The notes under the pieces: generated by a model
The model's database searches: none
Told to the model about the DNA's origin: nothing
The model's input: only the letters and a program-made list of their open reading frames with translations
Part shown: one piece after another, positions 1 through 7,715 of the stretch
Layout: every line of letters begins with the position of its first letter
Position numbering within the stretch: position 1 is the first letter of the stretch
Made by a program: the position numbers and the translations under genes
NCBI RefSeq assembly: GCF_024129355.1
Contig: NZ_JAMXXP010000006.1
Span: forward strand, 1-64,000
Length of the DNA: 64,000 bases
Source of the DNA: Acinetobacter lwoffii
GTDB taxonomy: Bacteria; Pseudomonadota; Gammaproteobacteria; Pseudomonadales; Moraxellaceae
Direction of reading: 5' to 3'

Positions 1-424
1 CTTGTTTAGCTGCACAATAACTGAAGCCAGCATCGGTTTTAAAATTTCTATGTTTTTTTGCTCGAGCATAGCGACAAACAGGAATAGGAAAGCCATCAAT
101 AAAATGAATATTATCGTGCATAAAGGTTTTTCTAATCTTGGTCATAATTTGCTGATTAACTTGCCATAAATTTGCACAGTGTTTACAGAAATTAGGATAA
201 GAACCTAATTTTGGAAACCAGTCTAAGTAATTGTGTTTAAAATATTTCCAGATATTTTTATCAGAATCCAATCCTAAAAATTCACCTACAATTTGTATAG
301 TAATTATTTCAATATCGGTTAAAGCTGGAGGAAATCCTCTCGTTCTTAATGGCTTTGTGACGATAAGTGAATAGCAAGAATCTATGAATAAATACACAGA
401 AATGATAAATTCGTAAATGGACAT
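1..424 (-). CDS. IS982-family transposase, N-terminal 141 residues (partial)
   Basis: DDE-type transposase, read on the minus strand from an ATG at 424-422 and still open at base 1. The visible 141 residues have an N-terminal helical region, then the stretch IDGFPIPVCRYARAKKH. This matches the IS982-family first catalytic aspartate block (family pattern D-x-FP-x-P-V-C followed by R and A). The downstream residues NFKTDAGFSYCAAK also fit the family. About half of a normal IS982 transposase (roughly 290 residues) is present, and no stop or frameshift interrupts it. It does not depend on neighbouring genes. The start codon lies inside the 3' arm of an 11-bp mRNA hairpin, which could limit translation. 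Confidence 0.8.
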   Translation of the reverse strand, partial: MSIYEFIISVYLFIDSCYSLIVTKPLRTRGFPPALTDIEIITIQIVGEFLGLDSDKNIWKYFKHNYLDWFPKLGSYPNFCKHCANLWQVNQQIMTKIRKTFMHDNIHFIDGFPIPVCRYARAKKHRNFKTDAGFSYCAAKQ

Positions 425-470
425 AACACGAGGTAGTTTTCTTGGTCGAAATCTAAATTGTGTTATGTCC
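419..470 (-). promoter_or_regulatory. Inverted repeat enclosing the transposase start codon
   Basis: Perfect 11-bp inverted repeat, GGACATAACAC at 419-429 and its complement at 460-470, with a 30-nt loop. In a transcript entering from the right, the AUG at 424-422 is inside the 3' arm and would be paired. Sequestering of the start in read-in transcripts is known for other insertion sequences (IS10, IS50). For this element it is inference. Confidence 0.5.
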
Positions 471-885
471 TTTTTATTTCAATAGTTTAGAAAGTTGAGA
501 TTCGCGTTTAAATTTTAATAAAAAATATTAAATATATTGTGGTGGAATGAATTAAATAATAACAATAGATCATTCATGGTTAAAAGTAGACTATATATAG
601 TTTCTTGCTTTTAAATAGAATTTATCTGAAAACTAAAGGCAAGTTATTACAATCTCAGCTCATTAATTAAGCTCTAACTATATTTCGATACATAGTTTCT
701 AGTGATTAAAAAATGGTCAATATTAGATAACAAACTATAATATTTGTTTATTTATGTAATAAATTTGCGATATATTGTACAGAATATTTCAATTATTATA
801 CAAAATATACATATTGAAACCATATTGCTTTGTTCGTAGAATGCAGAAATTTTCATCTTTAATTTATTTTTTTAATGGGGTTGTT
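471..885. other. A/T-rich intergenic region with no gene seen
   Basis: About 415 bp between the IS end and the COG3014-type gene. It is strongly A/T-rich with many short TATA-like runs, so promoter calls here would be unreliable and I make none. An open frame extends upstream of the COG3014 gene to 775, but that extension is A/T-rich, lacks a Shine-Dalgarno and would bury the signal peptide, so I treat it as non-coding. Confidence 0.5.
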
Positions 886-2244
886 ATGCATCATATTTTA
901 AAAGGGACTTTAATTTCTGCGCTATTTTCTGTGTCGGTCACTTCACAGGCAGCAGTATTTAGTAGTTATAATGAAGAAGGTAGTTTTTTCCGTAGTCATT
1001 TGAATAGCGCTTTATCTGAAAACCTCATTACTCAGTTTAAGGACAAAGCTGATTCAAAGGATGGAGTTTTATATTTACTTGAACAAGCCCGCTTATTACA
1101 AGTTAACCATCAATATGAAGAAAGCCGAGATTATTATAAGCAAGCCTTTACGCTGTTAGAAAAACAAAAAAATCGGGCCAAAATTAGTGTGTCCCGAATG
1201 GGGTTTAAGGCTCTTGCCATGGTCAGCAATGACTCTGTAGTGCCTTATCTGGTACCAGCACATGAGCAGGTGCTGGCGCATATTTCCCAAGCTAAAAACT
1301 ATATTTTCTTAAAGGATCTGGAAGCTGCTGCGGTAGAAATGCGCGTGGCTCAGGGCCTCCAGCGTGAAATCGAATTGTTGCACCAAAAAGAACTAGAAAA
1401 GAAAAAAGACAAAGTAGCTAAAAACACGGAAGCAGAGAAGAATCTAAGTGTGCTGGATGAAGCTTTTGTCGGTCTGGACCCCATAGCCGGCAAGATTAAG
1501 AACAGCTATCAGAATGCCTACGCTTTTTATATGGCAGCCAATTTATGGGAAACCTTGGGTGAATACAATGATGCCTTGGTTGATTATAAGAAAGCTTATG
1601 AGTTACAACCAGATAAGCAAATTTCCGAAGACGTGAAACGTCTGGATCAACTGGTCACACAGCATAAGAAGGGTAGTGTCCCGGTGATTGTATTTATCGA
1701 ACAGGGAATTGTACCGCAAAAGGTGGAAAATAAAATTGATGTCCCTACACCGGGCGGTTTAATCAATATTGCTTTTGCGACCTATGAACCAAGTACCTAT
1801 GTGATACCAACTAGCCTGAAAGTGAAAGTCAATAATAAAGCTTTACAAGACAGTTATGTGATTAGTGATATTGGTGCTTTGGCCGTCAAGGACCTCAAAG
1901 AAAAAATTATGGCGAATGTGAGCAGTCAGGTGCTGCGCGCCACTGCAAAATATGCCGCACAAAAAGAACTTGGTAACCAGTTTGGTGTGTTTGGTCAACT
2001 TGCCGGTAACGTCTTAAATATGGCGACTGAGCGTGCTGACTTGCGTGGCTGGAGTACCTTGCCGAGTAATGCCCAGATTGCGCGCTTAAATTTAACGCCG
2101 GGCAAACATAATTTACAACTTTCTAGCGGGAGTGTATCTAGCTCTCCGGTCACCCTAGATGTGAAAGCCAATCAAACAGTGTTTGTCTATGCCCATCATG
2201 TTAATGACAAAATTACGGCTAGTGTAAGCACCATTCCACATTAA
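886..2244 (+). CDS. COG3014-family periplasmic TPR-like protein
   Basis: Exported protein of unknown function, 452 residues. I chose the ATG at 886 because a GGGG Shine-Dalgarno lies 6 nt upstream and the protein then begins with a clean signal peptide (MHHILKGTLISALF..., cleavage near SQA-AVF around residue 21). Two TPR-like helical segments are visible: residues about 60-95 (LLEQARLLQVNHQYEESRDY) and about 208-245 (YNDALVDYKKAYELQPDK). A charged, coiled-coil-like lysine-rich linker lies between them. The C-terminal third is beta-rich. The family assignment (COG3014) is from overall pattern and from the following genes, YcfL-like, LpoB-like and CsgG-like, which are closely spaced and probably form an operon. 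No catalytic motif is seen. A scaffold in an envelope complex is a guess. Confidence 0.7.
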   Translation: MHHILKGTLISALFSVSVTSQAAVFSSYNEEGSFFRSHLNSALSENLITQFKDKADSKDGVLYLLEQARLLQVNHQYEESRDYYKQAFTLLEKQKNRAKISVSRMGFKALAMVSNDSVVPYLVPAHEQVLAHISQAKNYIFLKDLEAAAVEMRVAQGLQREIELLHQKELEKKKDKVAKNTEAEKNLSVLDEAFVGLDPIAGKIKNSYQNAYAFYMAANLWETLGEYNDALVDYKKAYELQPDKQISEDVKRLDQLVTQHKKGSVPVIVFIEQGIVPQKVENKIDVPTPGGLINIAFATYEPSTYVIPTSLKVKVNNKALQDSYVISDIGALAVKDLKEKIMANVSSQVLRATAKYAAQKELGNQFGVFGQLAGNVLNMATERADLRGWSTLPSNAQIARLNLTPGKHNLQLSSGSVSSSPVTLDVKANQTVFVYAHHVNDKITASVSTIPH

Positions 2245-2263
2245 TCATAAATAAGGGAACAAT

Positions 2264-2665
2264 ATGAAACGTCAATTTAGCTTTGCTGTACTTGGTTTAG
2301 GGGCGCTGTTCATGGTGGGTTGTACCGCACCGAATGCCTTATCTACCCAAACCAATGCCAATAATGAAATGAGTATCCGCACCATTACCAATAATCCGGT
2401 ATTAACTACGGAAGTCTTTGTGGAACGTGTGAATATGAGCTTGGTTGGTGATTTAAAGCGTGCTTCAATCGCGATCAAAAACCGCCGTTTTAACAATAAA
2501 GATTTTAGCTACAAGATTGTTTGGGTGGATGCACAAGGTGTGGAAGTTAATCCTGAAGGTGCCATCTGGAAGCCGATCCAGTTAACCGGACGTGAAACCA
2601 AAGGTGTGCAGTCCTTGGCGCCAAATCCATCTGCTGTTGATGTTGTTGTGTATTTGAAAAAATAA
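2264..2665 (+). CDS. ycfL: YcfL-family outer-membrane lipoprotein
   Basis: Small lipoprotein of 133 residues. The signal peptide ends in a lipobox (FMVGC, Cys20), so the mature protein would be anchored by a lipidated cysteine. The mature part is one short beta-rich domain, with KRASIAIKNRRFNNKDFSYK and WVDAQGVEVNPEG typical of YcfL (DUF1425). The length is close to E. coli YcfL. The gene follows the COG3014 gene by 19 bp with an AAGGGAA Shine-Dalgarno, and precedes the LpoB-like gene by 12 bp. In E. coli ycfL also sits directly before lpoB, so the pairing is conserved. Its function is unknown. Confidence 0.85.
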   Translation: MKRQFSFAVLGLGALFMVGCTAPNALSTQTNANNEMSIRTITNNPVLTTEVFVERVNMSLVGDLKRASIAIKNRRFNNKDFSYKIVWVDAQGVEVNPEGAIWKPIQLTGRETKGVQSLAPNPSAVDVVVYLKK

Positions 2666-2677
2666 GAGAGACTTGAA

Positions 2678-3277
2678 ATGAACGCAAAATTGATTTTCGC
2701 CGCATTGGCAACTACGACACTGCTTAGTGGCTGTGCCTCTACTGGTTCAGTAAGTTATGGTGATGCCCAAGCAGTCGAAACCTTAACCACAGACTTTGGT
2801 TCAACTGACTTGCAAATGATTGCAGCCAAAATGGTGGATGACATGTTGATGTTCCCGCCAGTGGTGCAAATGACCCAAAACCGCCGTCCGGTCATTGTCC
2901 TTGATCGGATTCATAACAAAACCCAGGAACATATCGATACCGAATCGATTACTGACAGTATTCAGAACAAACTAATCAATTCTGGAAAATTTCGTTTTGT
3001 TGATATGAAATCGGTGAATGCGGTGGCACAGCAGCTAGCTTATCAAAAGCAAAGCGGTATGGTGAACCAGTCAACAGCAGTACGTGCCGGTGGTCATATT
3101 GGTGCCGAATTTATGCTAAATGGCAACTTGTCGAGTATTGTGAAGAATGCCGGTGGCAAGAGTGATGTGTATTACAAGTTCACTTTTAAATTGCAAAACC
3201 TGCAAACTGGTATCGTAGAGTGGACTGGCGAGAAAGAAATCCGTAAGGCAGGCAAACGCTCGACTTTTGGTCTGTAA
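2678..3277 (+). CDS. lpoB: LpoB-like lipoprotein (penicillin-binding protein activator family)
   Basis: Outer-membrane lipoprotein of 199 residues with lipobox LLSGC (Cys19). The family head, E. coli LpoB, spans the periplasm and activates the synthase PBP1b. The globular domain matches the LpoB/CsgG-like alpha-beta fold: RRPVIVLDRIHNKTQEHIDT, then SITDSIQNKLINSGKFRFVD, then a segment around YQKQSGMV and GAEFMLNGNLSSI. The linker between Cys19 and the domain is short (about 45 residues), unlike the long proline-rich linker of E. coli LpoB. Acinetobacter PBP1b has been linked to a different activator (LpoP), so the client of this protein is open. A perfect hairpin lies just after the stop. Confidence 0.8.
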   Translation: MNAKLIFAALATTTLLSGCASTGSVSYGDAQAVETLTTDFGSTDLQMIAAKMVDDMLMFPPVVQMTQNRRPVIVLDRIHNKTQEHIDTESITDSIQNKLINSGKFRFVDMKSVNAVAQQLAYQKQSGMVNQSTAVRAGGHIGAEFMLNGNLSSIVKNAGGKSDVYYKFTFKLQNLQTGIVEWTGEKEIRKAGKRSTFGL

Positions 3278-3288
3278 TTTCAATGAAG

Positions 3289-3313
3289 GTCACTGTGCTT
3301 TTGGCACAGTGAC
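3289..3313 (+). promoter_or_regulatory. Perfect hairpin between the LpoB-like and CsgG-like genes
   Basis: A 10-bp perfect stem (GTCACTGTGC at 3289-3298, GCACAGTGAC at 3304-3313) with loop TTTTG lies in the 52-bp gap between two genes of the cassette. It is not followed by a T run, so it does not look like an intrinsic terminator. It may stabilise the upstream message, pause transcription, or be a protein-binding palindrome. Confidence 0.6.
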
Positions 3314-3329
3314 TGTAGAAGAATATAAT

Positions 3330-4316
3330 ATGAAAAAAATATTACTTGCAGGCCTGTTGTCTGGATTGTTGAGCGCTCCGGCCTTTGCAGCCATTAAAGA
3401 AGTGGTTAAAGAAGCCAGTGGAAGTGGTCCAACTCAACACCAGGCGATTTCTGAAGCCTTATTAATTGCTGTGCAATCGGTAAATGGTGCTTCAGTTTCT
3501 TCCCAAATGAATTATGAAGAGACTGTTTCTGTATCGGTGAATAATCAGGGCTGGAGTTATAACGGTAAAGTTTCACCAGTTTTTAGTGTGGCAAATCAAG
3601 GTTCAGGTTCAGTGACCAAGTTTCAGGTGCTGAGTGTGACGGGTGCAAAAAATAATTACCGTGCCAAAGTTCGCGCACATGTGGTGAAGTTTGAATCGAC
3701 TGTACAAGACCAGCATTTGCGCAGGATTGCAGTATTGCCATTCCAGATGGCCGAGAAAAATAACCGACTGGCCAATGACACATCTGCCTATGAGTTTAGT
3801 CAGGAATTATCCGACACTTTAGGAAATTATCTGGCTCAAAGCGGACAGTTGAGTGTGGTAGATCGTCATTATCTGGATGAAATGCAGTCTGAAAATGCAT
3901 TCCTGTATTGGGATGGTGCACCGCATGAGCTGGCGCGTATCGGTCAGAAAGTTGGAGCAGACTATTTACTGGTGGGACGAATTAATGATCTGTCTAGTGC
4001 CAGCCATCAGCAAATGTATGGTTTGAATGCCGGCGCTGAACAAGTGCGTTTAAGCTGGCGTGTCATTGAAGCCAATACCAGTAAAGTGGTAGCAGCGGGC
4101 ACTTTCAATCGAACTCTGTCTAATTTAATGACACAGAATATTCTGACCAATAGTTTAAATGACAGTACGGCGGATAAAATTGCTCAGGGCTTAAACCCGG
4201 AAATTTTACAGGGCTTAAAATTACAGCCTGTACAGTCGCAGACTGGTCAATCTTATGATTCATCACCGGGCTATGAAATGACGCCAGGTTCAAGCGATCA
4301 ACCTGTAAAATGGTAA
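3330..4316 (+). CDS. CsgG/HfaB-like exported protein
   Basis: Protein of 328 residues. The ATG at 3330 gives a clean signal peptide (MKKILLAGLLSGLLSAPAFA, cleaved after about residue 20), whereas the longer open frame from 3267 overlaps the previous gene. There is no lipobox cysteine, unlike true CsgG. The central region resembles the CsgG/LpoB fold: RRIAVLPFQMAEKNNRLAND, then ELSDTLGNYLAQSGQLSVVD, then IGQKVGADYLLVGRINDLS. The C-terminus is low-complexity (SYDSSPGYEMTPGSSD). It is the last gene of the envelope cassette. No curli genes are near, so a secretion-pore role is not supported by context. Confidence 0.75.
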   Translation: MKKILLAGLLSGLLSAPAFAAIKEVVKEASGSGPTQHQAISEALLIAVQSVNGASVSSQMNYEETVSVSVNNQGWSYNGKVSPVFSVANQGSGSVTKFQVLSVTGAKNNYRAKVRAHVVKFESTVQDQHLRRIAVLPFQMAEKNNRLANDTSAYEFSQELSDTLGNYLAQSGQLSVVDRHYLDEMQSENAFLYWDGAPHELARIGQKVGADYLLVGRINDLSSASHQQMYGLNAGAEQVRLSWRVIEANTSKVVAAGTFNRTLSNLMTQNILTNSLNDSTADKIAQGLNPEILQGLKLQPVQSQTGQSYDSSPGYEMTPGSSDQPVKW

Positions 4317-4342
4317 GTTAATATTAGTTCGAATGATTTTTA

Positions 4343-4387
4343 ACACATAAAGAATCTCTGACCTAAATGCAGGGATTTTTTATGTGT
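4343..4387. terminator. Bidirectional terminator between the CsgG-like gene and recN
   Basis: An 18-bp stem (ACACATAAAGAATCTCTG at 4343-4360 against 4370-4387, two G-U pairs) with a 9-nt loop sits in the convergent gap. A/T-rich flanks inside the stem provide the U tract for both directions. Confidence 0.85.
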
Positions 4388-4402
4388 CGCTTTACAAGTA
4401 GC

Positions 4403-6064
4403 TCAAGCCTGCTGAAATTTCAGCTGACGTAACTGGCGGGCATGTTGCAAGGTGGTTTCACTAATCTCTACACCGCCTGTCATTCTTGCAAGCTCCTGAA
4501 TAATTTCATTTTCCTCAAGGTCAATGATTGTGCTGCTGGCAGGATCAGTCTGCTGTTTTTTTACCAGTAGATGCTGATCAGATTGTGCTGCCACTTGTGC
4601 CTGATGGGTAATACACAGAATCTGTACATGCTGGGCCAGATCGGCCAGTAAACGCCCGACAATCTCTGCGGTACCACCACTAATCCCGACATCAATTTCA
4701 TCAAAGACCAGCACTTCAGCTTCGGTTTTTTCCGCATTCATGACTTGCATCACTAGCGCAATACGCGAGAGTTCACCGCCTGATGCAACCCGGGCCAAAG
4801 GCTGTGCCGGAATGCCTTTATTGGCAGTAAACAGCAATTGAATAAAGCTGAGACCTTCACTAGAGGGATGCTCCAAAGGCTCAAACTTGAACTCAAAATG
4901 TGCTTCAGGCAATGCCAGTTGTTTGACCTGCTCAGTGAGCTGCTTGGCCAACGGTGCTGCGGCTTCACGGCGAATCTGATCCAGATATTGGGCTTTATCC
5001 AGAAACTCCTGATAAGAAACCGCGACCTGTTCAGCCAGTGTTTCCGGATCTTCCAGTTGATGCAGCTGTTCTAATTCGGTTTGCCAGGCTTCATATTCTT
5101 CTTTGAGTAATTCTGGCTGGGTACGATATTTACGTGCCAGACGATGGAAGATTTCTAAAGTCGAATTTAGTACTTCCATGCGTTCCGGATCAAAACTCTG
5201 CCGATCCATAAACTGGCGTAAATTCGCTGCTGCATCTTCAAGTTCGCTTTGGGCATTCAGCAGGGAGGTGTAAATTCCGGAAAGCTGTTCGCTACGACCG
5301 GCATGTGATTCCATGCGACGTAGAATGGAAGCCAGTTCTTGGGAAATATTCTGTTCAGCTTCATCCAGCACATTCAGGCTATACACACAGTCTTGCATGA
5401 TAGCTTCATGATGCGAGAGCCGATCAAATTCCTGCTCAATTTCCGGATAATCCGTCTGAACAATTTCTTCCAGTTCTTCGAGTTGCAGCTCAAGGGTTTC
5501 CAGACGCTGCTTGCGTGTCGCTTGTGCATCCAAAGCTGCCTGATGCTGGCGGATATTTTTTTGCCAAGTGCTATAGGCATCACGTACGACTTGAGCCGGC
5601 GCATAAAAATGATAGTAACGATCCAGCCAGTGCTTCGGATAAGGCGGTTCTAATAATTGTTGCTGACTATGCTGGCTATAGAGTTGTACCAGTAAACGCC
5701 CAATTTCTTTCAGTTCAGACAGGCTGCTCGGACGTCCATTGATCCAGGCCTTGCTGCGGCCAGTGGCAAAAATTACACGGCGTAAATGAATTTCACCTGA
5801 CTCATCATCCAGCTCATGTTCTTTTAACCAGGCGGCTTCAGGACTGTGTTCCTGATAGCTGAAACTGGCAGTGACATCGGCTTTTTCTGAGCCATAACGC
5901 ACATAATTGGTATCGGTTCGCTCACCCAAACAGGCAGACAATGCATCCAGTAACAGGGATTTACCTGCACCGGTTTCACCGGTTAAAACGTTAAAACCTT
6001 TATCAATATCAATAGCAAGATGTTCAGCTAAAGCAAAATTGATCAGAGTTAAATGTGTCAGCAT
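4403..6064 (-). CDS. recN: DNA repair protein RecN
   Basis: SMC-like ATPase of recombinational double-strand break repair, 553 residues, matching the family (E. coli 553). The N-terminal ATPase half has Walker A GETGAGKS at residues 29-36. The middle is a long coiled coil (about 150-370, rich in Q/E/L). The C-terminal half has the signature VASGGELSRI followed by the Walker B run LVFDEIDVGISGG. It stands alone, convergent with the envelope cassette. The upstream gap is about 440 bp. I see no convincing operator, and Acinetobacter lacks LexA, so control is likely to differ from the E. coli model (established for the genus, not visible here). Confidence 0.97.
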   Translation of the reverse strand: MLTHLTLINFALAEHLAIDIDKGFNVLTGETGAGKSLLLDALSACLGERTDTNYVRYGSEKADVTASFSYQEHSPEAAWLKEHELDDESGEIHLRRVIFATGRSKAWINGRPSSLSELKEIGRLLVQLYSQHSQQQLLEPPYPKHWLDRYYHFYAPAQVVRDAYSTWQKNIRQHQAALDAQATRKQRLETLELQLEELEEIVQTDYPEIEQEFDRLSHHEAIMQDCVYSLNVLDEAEQNISQELASILRRMESHAGRSEQLSGIYTSLLNAQSELEDAAANLRQFMDRQSFDPERMEVLNSTLEIFHRLARKYRTQPELLKEEYEAWQTELEQLHQLEDPETLAEQVAVSYQEFLDKAQYLDQIRREAAAPLAKQLTEQVKQLALPEAHFEFKFEPLEHPSSEGLSFIQLLFTANKGIPAQPLARVASGGELSRIALVMQVMNAEKTEAEVLVFDEIDVGISGGTAEIVGRLLADLAQHVQILCITHQAQVAAQSDQHLLVKKQQTDPASSTIIDLEENEIIQELARMTGGVEISETTLQHARQLRQLKFQQA

Positions 6065-6504
6065 AAACGCATCCGGGCTGCGAAAAGTTTGATTGAAATA
6101 GCCTGATGTTGGATTGGGGTCACAACATGGCTGTGATTATTATAAATCAGGACGAATCAATTTCATTCTATCTTAAATTTTAACGATTCATATATGCTTA
6201 TTTCACTGTATTTTCGCAAGAAGCTGACTCAGAAGTCCGTTAATTCACTGCTGATTTTCATATTTTTGACATCCCCAATCTTTAAATTAATGACTCAATT
6301 CAGCTTATTTCAAAAGAGAATGCACAAATCGAAACTGAAGCTCATCTACCAGCAAAATACAGGCCAAAACATCCTACAAATAGAAGGGATTCAGCGATAC
6401 AGAATATTTTATCGGCGTCGATAAACTTCGATTGATTAGTTGAGGGTGCACATTTAAACTACAGCAATCAAAATATTACAAAATGCTTTATCTGGAGAAA
6501 TCGC
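6065..6504. other. Intergenic region between recN and ppnP, no supported gene
   Basis: 440 bp separating the divergent recN and ppnP genes, so it must hold both promoters. A 76-codon open frame (6194-6424, plus) is present, but it has no Shine-Dalgarno, a composition like non-coding DNA (many K, I, F) and no recognisable motif, so I do not call it a gene. A TATAAT-like box for recN is at 6144-6139 (minus) without a good -35. Confidence 0.5.
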
Positions 6505-6828
6505 ATGTCAGCTCAGTTTGATCATGTATCGGTACTTAAAAAATCTAATGTATATTTCGGCGGGTTGTGTATTAGTCACATTGTACAATTTGAAGATGGG
6601 ACCAAGAAAACGTTGGGTGTCATTCTGCCATCAGAAAATGCCTTGACCTTTGAAACACATGTTCCTGAGCGCATGGAAATTGTTTCAGGTGAATGCCGTG
6701 TTCAGATTGGCGATAGCGAAGAAAGTGAGCTGTTCCGTGCGGGGCAGTCTTTCTATGTGCCGGGCAATAGCCGTTTTAAAATCGAAACCGATGATGTGCT
6801 GGACTATGTCTGCCATTTTGAAGGTTAA
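6505..6828 (+). CDS. ppnP: Pyrimidine/purine nucleoside phosphorylase PpnP
   Basis: Small single-domain cupin enzyme of 107 residues (family about 94-110) that phosphorolyses various nucleosides to free base and ribose-1-phosphate. Family features visible are YFGGLCISHIVQFEDGTKKT near the N-terminus, LGVILPSENALTFETHVPERMEI in the middle, and the cupin strand FYVPGNSRFKIETDDVLDYVC at the end. A GGAG Shine-Dalgarno precedes the ATG. It is monocistronic, with a terminator downstream. The name follows the former UPF0345/YaiE family. Confidence 0.92.
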   Translation: MSAQFDHVSVLKKSNVYFGGLCISHIVQFEDGTKKTLGVILPSENALTFETHVPERMEIVSGECRVQIGDSEESELFRAGQSFYVPGNSRFKIETDDVLDYVCHFEG

Positions 6829-6899
6829 GTCCAGATTCAAGATCAGTGCAAACCGGGCAAGAAATTTCAGTGCGAATCGGTTAAACTAATCAGCTATAG

Positions 6900-6935
6900 A
6901 AATCCTGTGAAGTCAGCTTTACGGGATTTTTCTTT
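6900..6935 (+). terminator. Terminator after ppnP
   Basis: Stem of 13 bp (6900-6912 against 6917-6929, two G-U pairs), loop TCAG, followed by TTTCTTTT. It separates ppnP from rlmB. Confidence 0.8.
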
Positions 6936-6962
6936 TGTATATAACTAATCTAGAGGTCGTTC

Positions 6963-7712
6963 ATGGCAAAACCTGAATATTTTTATGGCGTACATTCAGT
7001 GGAGTCATTGTTAGAGCTTGAGCCTGAACGTGTCTTGACATTATTCACTCTCAAAGGACGCGATGATCAGCGTTTAAAGCGTGTACTGGAACTGGCTGAA
7101 CCGTTTGGGATCAGTGTGCAGCAAGCCAGCCGTGACAAACTGGAGAAACTGGCCGGGCAACCGTTTCACCAAGGTGTGGTCGCTGCGGTACGTGCACATC
7201 CGACCCTGAATGAAAAAGATCTTGAGTCATTATTGAGTGCGAATCCTCAAGCATTGTTATTGGCTCTTGATCATATTACCGATCCGCACAATCTCGGTGC
7301 CTGTATCCGTACAGCCGCTGCAATGGGCGTTGAGGCAGTGATTGCGCCACGTGATCGTTCTGCAACTTTAACCCCGACAGCACGTAAAGTGGCTGCTGGT
7401 GGTGCGGACAAAGTCAAATTCATTCAGGTGACCAATCTGGCGCGTACTTTGGGTCAAATCAAAGAAGATTTTAATGTTCGTGTGGTTGGTACCATGCTGG
7501 ATGAAAAAGCGCTGCCGATTCAGAATTTTGATTTTACCGGTACCGGGGTTTGTGTGGTGATGGGTGCGGAAGATACCGGCCTACGTCCAATTACCCAAAG
7601 CCAATGTGATCAGACCGTGTATATCCCGATGGCAGGTAATCTGCAAAGTCTGAATGTCAGTGTGGCTACAGGTATGGCACTGTATGAAGCCTGCCGTCAG
7701 CGTAACCTTTAA
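6963..7712 (+). CDS. rlmB: 23S rRNA (guanosine-2'-O-)-methyltransferase RlmB
   Basis: SpoU-class (SPOUT, knotted) methyltransferase that 2'-O-methylates G2251 in the P-loop of 23S rRNA with S-adenosylmethionine. At 249 residues it fits the family (E. coli 243). The N-terminal substrate-binding domain is about residues 1-80. The three SpoU motifs are clear: LDHITDPHNLGACIRTA (motif 1), VVMGAEDTGL (motif 2) and IPMAGNLQSLNVSVATG (motif 3). An AGAGG Shine-Dalgarno lies upstream of the ATG. A membrane transporter gene starts immediately after the stop and is likely translationally coupled. Confidence 0.96.
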   Translation: MAKPEYFYGVHSVESLLELEPERVLTLFTLKGRDDQRLKRVLELAEPFGISVQQASRDKLEKLAGQPFHQGVVAAVRAHPTLNEKDLESLLSANPQALLLALDHITDPHNLGACIRTAAAMGVEAVIAPRDRSATLTPTARKVAAGGADKVKFIQVTNLARTLGQIKEDFNVRVVGTMLDEKALPIQNFDFTGTGVCVVMGAEDTGLRPITQSQCDQTVYIPMAGNLQSLNVSVATGMALYEACRQRNL

Positions 7713-7715
7713 TTG

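Larger units (their letters stand above)
1..470 (-). mobile_element. IS982-family insertion sequence, 5' end only (truncated by window edge)
   Basis: The left edge carries the beginning of an insertion sequence whose transposase reads leftward out of the window. Membership of the IS982 family is inferred from the translated transposase (separate entry). The outer boundary is not certain. An 11-bp perfect inverted repeat (419-429 and 460-470) surrounds the transposase start, and the sequence beyond about 470 becomes very A/T-rich, so I place the end near 470. I cannot see the other end or a target-site duplication. Confidence 0.6.

Noticed and set aside
3330..4316. Curli secretion gene csgG
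   Set aside because: It lacks a lipobox cysteine and no csgA, csgB, csgE or csgF is nearby. Only the CsgG-like fold is supported.
6194..6424. 76-codon open frame between recN and ppnP
   Set aside because: It has no Shine-Dalgarno, a K/I/F-rich composition like translated A/T-rich spacer and no motif. It lies in a divergent promoter region.
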